Shown: positions 59,101 to 64,000 of the stretch, in pieces | How positions within the stretch are numbered: position 1 is the stretch's first letter | Layout of the letters: every line of letters starts with the position of its first letter | NCBI RefSeq assembly: GCF_016916835.1 | Contig: NZ_JAFFIX010000013.1 | Location: 1 to 64,000 of the forward strand | Origin: Actinacidiphila bryophytorum | GTDB lineage: Bacteria > Actinomycetota > Actinomycetes > Streptomycetales > Streptomycetaceae | Length of the DNA: 64,000 bases | Direction of reading: 5' to 3' | Notes under the pieces: generated by a model | The model's database searches: none | Told to the model about the DNA's origin: nothing | What the model saw: only the letters and a program-made list of their open reading frames with translations | Translations under genes and position numbers: made by a program

Positions 59101-60280
59101 CGTGTGGGTCCAGCTCGGTGTGTTCCAGTTCTCCGGGACGGGGCCGCAGGGTGTGGAGCTGACCAACTGGACCTACGACGGCACCGCCGACGACGACGTC
59201 GCGTGGGACGCGGCCGCCATCCAGCCGCTGCCGGGCAAGCCCGCCAACTTCGTGGTCTCGATGGGCGACTCGTACTCCTCCGGTGAGGGGGCCGCCGACG
59301 GCGACGGCGACTACTACTCCGAGACCAACTGGCGCACCAGCACCGACGCCAACGGCTGCCACCGGTCGTTCTACTCCTGGGCACGCTGGGCGACATTGCC
59401 CGGCACCTCCTCCAACGTGGGCTACCTCGCGGACTCGGCGGACCCGGGCATGGACTTCCATCAGGTCGCCTGCTCGGGTGCGCAGACACCGAGCCTGTCC
59501 TCACTGGATCCGTCCGAGAGCAACGACCTCGCCGCCAACGACGACTTCAACGGAAACTTCTTCGGCGAGCTGCCCCAGATCCACCAGGGCTACCTCGACG
59601 AGAACACCACCCTGGTGACCTTGACCATCGGCGGCAACGACGCGCGCTTCGGGCCGGTGATGGCCCGCTGCATGCTGGCGACGGCGGCCACGAACTGCGC
59701 GAGCAACTCCTTCAAACCGCCCAACGCCACAGCGGACGAACAGCGCACCGACCGCTGGCTGACCGGCTACGGCAACGCCGCGGGTGATCCGCTCGACGAG
59801 GCCATCCCGCTGATCATCGACAACGTGGCGGTGGTGGGCGCCGCGGAAGCGATCGGCGCGATCCGGGCGAACGCCCCCAATGCGAAGATCGTGATCCTGG
59901 GCTATCCGCGGCTGTTCGAGAACCAGGGGTCGTGCGTACGCAGCGGGCCCGGCATCCTCAGCCCGCTGGGGCTCTCGGCCGGCTCCGTGGCCTTCCTCAA
60001 CGAGATGGGCGACTACATGAACACCCAGCTCAAGGCCATGGTCACGCAGATGGTCCAGAACGGCGACCACAAGCTGGTCTTCGCCGACCCGACCGCGGCC
60101 TTCGCGGGCAGGGGCGTCTGCGGCACCGACCCGGCGATCAACAGCTTCCGCACCACGCTGAGAGCCAGCGACACCGCCCAGCTCTTCGGCCTGATCAAGA
60201 TGTCCGCCGAGTCCTTCCACCCCAACAAGGCAGGAACCCAGATCTACGCACAGGTCCTGCAGGACGCCCTCAACCAGTGA
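56174..60280 (+). CDS. Large secreted modular enzyme: transglycosylase-like, golvesin-like and SGNH hydrolase domains
   Basis: This 1368-residue exported protein starts at ATG 56174 with GAGG 6 nt upstream. A Sec signal peptide is followed by a beta-rich region (~70-400) and an Ala/Gly/Thr linker. A lysozyme/transglycosylase-like domain (~450-740) has a candidate catalytic Glu in LLGILTQESNLWQAE and the hallmark CGYGIGQITDGM. A golvesin-like beta domain (~880-1020) has WARVWVHIPATGATSQQAIY. A C-terminal SGNH esterase has MGDSYSSGEGA (Ser ~1033), TIGGNDARFG and SFHPNKAG. It could cut glycan strands and remove acyl groups at the cell wall. The substrate is inferred only. Confidence 0.85.
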   Translation: MRIRQKAAVAGIFTLLSAVIAAGTAGAAPGAQAGTPPGGAPPAAAAPGAPAVRSGGPADRALAPDRDLAKGWKSSRDRAVTLAPDADGLHVLAADSTDAYAWHTVTTLSESGFDTDLWIGNYCLADRAHAFVVYAPRAFTNTENLMERGAFTAVVDLDTGAVRKLPLNGTLAYFDPACDTASHSAVFTQVADGSTRLVTVDTAGRTVATTTAAGEITSAVPSGTGLLAADGHRVVRIDRQGRKTTVATTSGVPSAIHQDSGGGVDFLDRTASQESARRTAGGTTRILATGAIGSLGLDQGLAGQVFLTGAPTTTSSLPSQVRRVAAPAGGDLSSEGRLSVAQAISPGLRTHVEHPVAGTGTPPADGTVQISAKVTGTARTLDFAADPRPATATAAGGGKAQSPSLTGGPGTGAGTGKARAVPNAGSPTSTVDTDRTCAIARNDPTLQAYQPTPNQVEWAVDMAIRGDLTSTYLQETDWRSREGLGSSNPQGMFPLPPLTGGGRIPAQVLLGILTQESNLWQAESGALPGQSSSPITGNFYGHDSDATGQGVWKIDWSNTDCGYGIGQITDGMKIGSTSLTAAQQKAVALDYAANIAEAARILATKWNELQASSVNITINNNSASAIEDWFAAVWDYNSGFNPPGQDPSGFWGLGWLNNPANPLYPPDRHAFLDGNTYADAAHPERWPYEEKVMGWAAWPIDTGHSYTSDGHEQLPTDSGYGTAGYTAAWWAGDNADVANYNRSMVKPPLDTFCQPGVNDCDVSSPPTCETDGLHDKTCDPKHWWSKPATWKTDCSTTCGHESLKYVTLRTEPGNADSATPDCNPSKIPANSLLIDSVSGTVPPLRSGCTKTWTDAGTLSFSFDADSDNHYEAKADLHQIGGGFGDHFWYAHTRNSDTGVVKTNDPITDYSLPPKAQGAMAIRGTWQLSQNISKWARVWVHIPATGATSQQAIYAIHTGSTSGQPKYRMVNMSVRKDVWVQLGVFQFSGTGPQGVELTNWTYDGTADDDVAWDAAAIQPLPGKPANFVVSMGDSYSSGEGAADGDGDYYSETNWRTSTDANGCHRSFYSWARWATLPGTSSNVGYLADSADPGMDFHQVACSGAQTPSLSSLDPSESNDLAANDDFNGNFFGELPQIHQGYLDENTTLVTLTIGGNDARFGPVMARCMLATAATNCASNSFKPPNATADEQRTDRWLTGYGNAAGDPLDEAIPLIIDNVAVVGAAEAIGAIRANAPNAKIVILGYPRLFENQGSCVRSGPGILSPLGLSAGSVAFLNEMGDYMNTQLKAMVTQMVQNGDHKLVFADPTAAFAGRGVCGTDPAINSFRTTLRASDTAQLFGLIKMSAESFHPNKAGTQIYAQVLQDALNQ

Positions 60281-60325
60281 CGCACCGGCCAGGCCGCGCG
60301 GCGGGGGACAGGAGGAGGAGGGACG

Positions 60326-61003
60326 ATGCACCCGGCACAGGCGGTACGCAAGACCGCCCTCGGGCTGCTCGGCCTGCTGCTGATCCACGGCCGCGCGGTC
60401 CGGGACGCCGCGACCTGCGGCATCCCCAGCAACGCCCGGCTGCACCTCGCGGTCCGGTCCCGGCAGGTCCGCCGGGCCCGGGCCGCGGCCCGGGCGGAGC
60501 TGCGCGAGCGGGTCGCTGCAGTCGCCGCCGCGGTCCCCTCCGCCCGGCTGCTGTGCGTGCGCATCGACGACCGGGCGCTGCGCCCGCCGCGGTACGCCCC
60601 CCGGATCGGCGGTCCACCCGGCGGCCCCGAGGGGCCGGCGCTGACCTGCACCGTCTTCGCCGAGGCGTACTTCGGTACGGACGCGGCCCCGGAACAGGTG
60701 GCGGCCGAACTGGTCGCGGGCCCCACCGGTGCCTGGCGGCGGCGCGGCAACTCCTGGATCTGCGAGCCCTTCGCCCACTGGGAGTCGGACCTGCAGGACC
60801 GCCCGCTGCGCTGGCGCCGCGGCCCCAGCCCCCGCGCCCTCGCCGTCATCCGCCGCGACGAGCGGACCGAACCCGCCGGCTGGTCGATCTCCGACGCCCG
60901 CAGCCGGCACCGCACGCTGCTGCGCTGGAGTTCGCACACCGGCTACCTCACCCTGCCCCGCCACCCGTGGCGGCGGGCGCTGCGTCGGGCGGACGCCCGC
61001 TGA
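60326..61003 (+). CDS. Hypothetical basic protein, 225 residues
   Basis: No family is recognised. The start is well supported (GGAGGAGG 7 nt before ATG), and the frame has normal high-GC codon usage. The N-terminus has a short hydrophobic stretch (ALGLLGLLLIHG), followed by an Arg/Ala-rich helical segment (SRQVRRARAAARAELRERVA). A more globular part with LTCTVFAEAYFGTDAAPEQV and ICEPFAHWESDLQD follows, then a very basic tail. It lies 45 bp after the large secreted enzyme and is probably cotranscribed with it. Confidence 0.7.
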   Translation: MHPAQAVRKTALGLLGLLLIHGRAVRDAATCGIPSNARLHLAVRSRQVRRARAAARAELRERVAAVAAAVPSARLLCVRIDDRALRPPRYAPRIGGPPGGPEGPALTCTVFAEAYFGTDAAPEQVAAELVAGPTGAWRRRGNSWICEPFAHWESDLQDRPLRWRRGPSPRALAVIRRDERTEPAGWSISDARSRHRTLLRWSSHTGYLTLPRHPWRRALRRADAR

Positions 61004-61062
61004 GCAGGCAGGGCCGCCCCACCTCATGTGTATCTGCGTACCTTTCACCCTGGAGTCCACCG

Positions 61063-61527
61063 ATGTTCGCCAACTTCCGCCGCAAAACAGTCGCGATGCT
61101 CGCGTCGGCAACCGTCCTGGCCGCCGGAATGCTGACCGTCGGCGCCGGAAGCGCCGGTGCGGCCGGTGTTCCCGGCACCACGTACTCGCTCAAGTACTGG
61201 GGCTACTACCCGCCCACGGTCAAGGACTGGCAGATCGTCGACAACTTCGGGAACGTCAGGGGCGAGATCTGGTGGAGCCAGGATCCCTCGCAGTACGCCC
61301 CCGGCGATTCCATCATGGTGTCGGACGAATTCGCCGACGGATACGGCGTCAGCGCGGAAATGGACGTCCCCGACTATCGGATCGCCACGACCAACGGGCA
61401 CAACTCCCCGTACACGAGCCCCTGGAAGAGCGGCGACCTGCCGGAGGGGCACAACTACCCCTTCACCATCTGCCTGTGCAATTCCCAAGAAGACGCCGGC
61501 ATCTTCAATATCACCGTCACGTCATAA
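61063..61527 (+). CDS. Small secreted beta-rich protein A
   Basis: This 154-residue exported protein has a signal peptide (VAMLASATVLAAGMLTVGAG, cleaved after AGA-A). The mature domain of ~120 residues is rich in Tyr, Trp and Asp (YSLKYWGYYPPTVKDWQIVD, then EIWWSQDPSQY). The blocks PGDSIMVSDEFADGYGVSAE and GDLPEGHNYPFTICLC align with the protein encoded at 63072, with the same spacing between DG and PEGH. TGGAG lies 8 nt before the ATG. Function unknown. Confidence 0.8.
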   Translation: MFANFRRKTVAMLASATVLAAGMLTVGAGSAGAAGVPGTTYSLKYWGYYPPTVKDWQIVDNFGNVRGEIWWSQDPSQYAPGDSIMVSDEFADGYGVSAEMDVPDYRIATTNGHNSPYTSPWKSGDLPEGHNYPFTICLCNSQEDAGIFNITVTS

Positions 61528-61545
61528 CGGAAGCAGGAATCCCCT

Positions 61546-62508
61546 GTGATCTCGGAATGGACGCCGGTTCGGGCCGGGCTCGCCTCGCTGGCGGCCGTCC
61601 TGCTCCTGGCATCGGCGGCCGGGTGCGGCGGTCACGCGGGCCCGGCGCATCCGCGGACGCGGACGACTGCCGCGGCACCGGCCACGACGGACGGCGCGGC
61701 GAAGGCCAACGGGATTGCGCCGGCGCCTTCCCCCGATCCCGCCACTGCTCCGTCGCTCTTCCTGCCGATCGCCAGGTACAGCCTGTCCCCGAGTGACGAG
61801 TTGCTGCTCGGGCGGGCCACGAACGCGGTCATCGAGAAGTGCATGGCGCGGTTCGGCCTGTCCTGGAAACCCGCGCCGTTCGTCACACCGCCGTCCGGTG
61901 TCATCCAGGACCGGCGGTACGGAGTGACGTCCGGCGCCGACGCGGCCGTCAACGGCTACCACCTGCCGGCCGCCGCACCTCCGGCCCATCCGAAGGAGTC
62001 GCCGCACGAACGGCTCGCCCTGATCGGGCCCGAGGCGATCGGCGATCCCGCGGGCAGCACGGTCGAGCTGAGCGGCCGCAAGGTGCCGGTCGGCGGCTGC
62101 CAGGGCGAGGCGCAGCGGGCGGTGGACGGCGATCCCGGCGCGCTGCCGGCCTCGGAGGTCGCCTCCAGGATCTCCGGCGAGAGCTATCGCGCCTCCCTGG
62201 CGGATCCGGCCGTGCAGAAGGTCTTCGCGGCCTGGTCCGCCTGCATGAGGACCAGGGGCTTCTCCTATCGCGACCCGATCAGCGCCATCGGCAGCTTCTC
62301 GGAGAAGACCGCCTCGGCCGCGGAGAAGAAGGTCGCCACGGCCGATGTGCTCTGCAAGCAGCGGACGGACCTCGTGCCGGTGTGGTTCGCCTCCGACGCG
62401 CGCGTACAGCGCACCATGATCGCCCCCCAGTCCGCCGTACTGGCCACCATCCTGACCCGGCATCACCAGCAGGTCGCCAGGGCAAAGGCGATTCTCGGGG
62501 CGGGCTGA
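61546..62508 (+). CDS. Putative lipoprotein, 320 residues
   Basis: This exported lipoprotein (lipobox ASAAGC) has a Pro/Ala/Thr linker and then a helical domain with three dispersed cysteines and CMARFGLSWKPAPF and FAAWSACMRTRGFSYRDPIS, motifs I associate with uncharacterised Streptomyces lipoproteins. It starts at GTG 18 bp after the small secreted protein gene and probably shares its transcript. It may anchor or assist the neighbouring secreted proteins, which is inference from position only. Confidence 0.75.
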   Translation: MISEWTPVRAGLASLAAVLLLASAAGCGGHAGPAHPRTRTTAAAPATTDGAAKANGIAPAPSPDPATAPSLFLPIARYSLSPSDELLLGRATNAVIEKCMARFGLSWKPAPFVTPPSGVIQDRRYGVTSGADAAVNGYHLPAAAPPAHPKESPHERLALIGPEAIGDPAGSTVELSGRKVPVGGCQGEAQRAVDGDPGALPASEVASRISGESYRASLADPAVQKVFAAWSACMRTRGFSYRDPISAIGSFSEKTASAAEKKVATADVLCKQRTDLVPVWFASDARVQRTMIAPQSAVLATILTRHHQQVARAKAILGAG

Positions 62509-62538
62509 CTGTCCACGACACAGAAGGAAGACGAAACA

Positions 62539-63006
62539 TTGAAGAACACCAAGCGGATCACGCTGCTCGCGGCCTGTGCCGCACTGCTCTGCGCCACGGG
62601 TCTCGCCACCGCCGGCCCGGCCTCCGCCTCCCAGGAATCCGCGGTGAACTGCGACAAGTCCATCTGGGACAGCTGCCTGACGCTCTACTACAACAGTTCC
62701 CAGACGGGCTCGCACACCGCGTTCTTCGGCAGCGACGGGAACTTCTACGACAACAAGTTCCTCAGCTCGGGTGCGGGCCAGGGGCAGGTGGTGAAGAACA
62801 ACGCCGCTTCCGCCAACGTCTGGGGAATTCCGCCCTACTATCCGGAATTCGCGGTCATCTACTACAACAGCAACTACGCGGGCAGTTGCGACGCGATCAG
62901 CGTCAACTGGTACACCGACCGGCTGCACAACACGTACAACGAGAACGCCTCGTGGCAGATCGCGGGAAATCCCAACGTGTGGGCGGGCTGCTACATCTTC
63001 AGCTGA
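62539..63006 (+). CDS. Secreted peptidase-inhibitor (I36)-like protein
   Basis: This 155-residue exported protein has the rare start codon TTG, supported by AGAAGGAAG about 8 nt upstream. After the signal peptide (cut near PASA-S) the ~125-residue domain begins NCDKSIWDSCLTLYYNSSQT and includes KNNAASANVWGIPPYY and INYNSNYAGSCD-like segments, giving four to five cysteines. It resembles the beta-gamma-crystallin-like I36 inhibitor family. The inhibitory function is not shown. It lies 30 bp after the lipoprotein gene. Confidence 0.7.
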   Translation: MKNTKRITLLAACAALLCATGLATAGPASASQESAVNCDKSIWDSCLTLYYNSSQTGSHTAFFGSDGNFYDNKFLSSGAGQGQVVKNNAASANVWGIPPYYPEFAVIYYNSNYAGSCDAISVNWYTDRLHNTYNENASWQIAGNPNVWAGCYIFS

Positions 63007-63071
63007 CCTGACTCCCGCCCGGCACCCGGGCGCGCCACCAACCACCGAGAAGGAAGAAGGAAGTACGGACA

Positions 63072-63476
63072 ATGCGCAGACTCCTGCACACGGCCCTCGC
63101 CCTTTCCGCGGCCGGACTGCTGTCCCTGACCCTGACCACGTCCGCGCAGGCCGACGGGCAGAACGTGACCATCTACACCTCGAACAGGGCAGGTGTGGCG
63201 ACGTTCAAGCCCTACGGCGAGCACCTGCTCGTCAACGACCTGGTGGGCGACGGCTGGTCGGCCGTGGCCCGCCTGGAGGTGGAGGGCTACGGGACGTACT
63301 ACTACTGGGACCGCCAGGGCGCCCAGTACCCGGCGCTCGACATCGACCTCGACTTCCCCGAGGGACACACCGTCACGCTGACGGCGTTCCTGGGCAAGTG
63401 GGCGGGTACTCCGGACGGCGGCATAGACTGGTCCAGCTACGACCACGTGCTCGACTCGGTCCACACCACGACCTGA
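63072..63476 (+). CDS. Small secreted beta-rich protein B
   Basis: This 134-residue exported protein has a signal peptide ending near SAQA-D. The mature ~105 residues contain YGEHLLVNDLVGDGWSAVAR then LEVEG, and LDFPEGHTVTLTAFLG, aligning with the mature part of the protein encoded at 61063. A run of Tyr (GTYYYWDRQGAQYP) occurs between the two blocks. Function unknown. It lies 65 bp after the I36-like gene, with a GA-rich ribosome-binding region upstream of ATG. Confidence 0.8.
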   Translation: MRRLLHTALALSAAGLLSLTLTTSAQADGQNVTIYTSNRAGVATFKPYGEHLLVNDLVGDGWSAVARLEVEGYGTYYYWDRQGAQYPALDIDLDFPEGHTVTLTAFLGKWAGTPDGGIDWSSYDHVLDSVHTTT

Positions 63477-63498
63477 CGCGGGACGCCGGCGGCCCACC

Positions 63499-64000
63499 TC
63501 ACCACTCCCCTATGCCCTTGCCCAGGGTGGTCAGGCCGCCGGCCAGCGCGAGCAGCAGGATGGCCGGTCGGGCCCAGCGCTCGGGCACCCGCTCGGAGAG
63601 CGCCCTGCCCGCCAGGGTGCCGACCGCCATCCCGGCCGCCGCCAGCACCCACACCGGCGTCGACAGGTGCGGTACGCCCTTGGCGCCGAGCGACAGCGCG
63701 TTGACGACGACGCCGTAGAACTGCGCGTTGGGGACGAACTCGGCCACCGACCACTCGGCGTTGACGGCGTAGAGCGAGACGGCGGGGCCGCCGACCCCGG
63801 CGGAGGCGTTCATGAAGCCGCTGGCCGCACCCGCGGTGACCGCTCCCCCGCGGCCGCGCAGCGCGGGCACCCGCACCCCGCTGGCGATGACCGCGACGGA
63901 CACGGTGACCAGCAGGCCCATGCCGGTGAGCAGGTCGGGCTCCGGCACGTGGTGCAGCGCCCAGGTCCCCGCGGGCACCGTGCAGGCCGCGGCGACGACC
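63499..64000 (-). CDS. TauE/SafE-family permease (5' end outside window)
   Basis: This is the C-terminal part (~166 residues) of a membrane protein of the sulfite/anion exporter TauE/SafE family. It shows several hydrophobic helices, the conserved GFMNASAGVGGPAVSLYAVN motif, and a terminal pair (TPVWVLAAAGMAVGTLAGRA and RPAILLLALAGGLTTLGKGI). The start lies beyond the right edge. It is convergent with the secreted-protein cluster. The substrate is unknown. Confidence 0.88.
   Translation of the reverse strand, partial: VVAAACTVPAGTWALHHVPEPDLLTGMGLLVTVSVAVIASGVRVPALRGRGGAVTAGAASGFMNASAGVGGPAVSLYAVNAEWSVAEFVPNAQFYGVVVNALSLGAKGVPHLSTPVWVLAAAGMAVGTLAGRALSERVPERWARPAILLLALAGGLTTLGKGIGEW

Noticed and set aside
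1..64000. CRISPR arrays, tRNA or rRNA genes, insertion sequences, prophage or attachment sites
   Set aside because: No spaced direct-repeat arrays, cloverleaf genes, transposase or integrase motifs or paired terminal repeats were seen. A program search could still find a weak tRNA-like or attachment sequence.

Overview
The window is high-GC actinobacterial DNA, most likely from Streptomyces or a close relative. Supporting this are GTG starts, tightly overlapping operons, many twin-arginine and lipoprotein signals, a conservon-like roadblock cluster, a two-domain Lrp regulator, an iron-box-controlled Efe locus and a single TTA (bldA-type) codon found by eye. I see no rRNA, tRNA, CRISPR array, insertion sequence or biosynthetic megasynthase. 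The species cannot be named from the sequence.

Layout, 1-25.5 kb. Positions 1-6.7 kb hold phenylacetate catabolism: paaABCDE on the minus strand, a 3-oxoadipyl-CoA-type thiolase, and divergent paaK, with two related TetR-type palindromes. Then come an RraA-like aldolase facing an AraC regulator (6.7-8.3 kb), a secreted phospholipase C divergent from a purple-acid-phosphatase-like enzyme (8.3-12.3 kb), a PadR-controlled ABC exporter with a near-perfect 27-bp operator (12.4-16.4 kb), an alpha/beta hydrolase, a five-gene branched-chain amino-acid type ABC importer (17.6-22.4 kb) and a secreted family 8 polysaccharide lyase whose 3' end overlaps the importer.

Layout, 25-35 kb. A universal stress protein ends inside a hexanucleotide repeat and follows a DHA2-type exporter. 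Divergent from these is a four-gene operon with three roadblock/LC7 proteins and a PATAN-like protein, but no GTPase or kinase. Next are an SDR-DUF2867 protein, a photolyase, a GH10 xylanase with a clear promoter and operator, and a ferritin-like protein.

Layout, 35-45 kb. This is an integrated sugar-acquisition and oxidation locus. It has a ROK repressor, a secreted ThuA-like protein, a secreted PQQ-type sugar dehydrogenase with PKD, CBM6 and fascin-like modules, and a ribose/xylose-type ABC importer. Four promoters here share the same design: a TTG-type -35, a 17-bp spacer, and a TAGTTT -10 embedded in a shared operator. One of them points at no recognisable gene.

Layout, 45-64 kb. The Efe iron-uptake locus has EfeU and EfeO fused and is followed by EfeB. 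Then come an Asp-nucleophile hydrolase, a MarR/NmrA divergent pair and an L,D-transpeptidase. A zone of gene decay (52.3-55.9 kb) contains a multiply frameshifted PucR regulator, an internally deleted anti-sigma-like ATPase and a frameshifted secreted peptide gene, with an intact Lrp regulator among them. A 1368-residue secreted enzyme (transglycosylase-like, golvesin-like and SGNH modules) leads into a run of small secreted proteins, two of which are diverged paralogues. A partial TauE/SafE permease closes the window.
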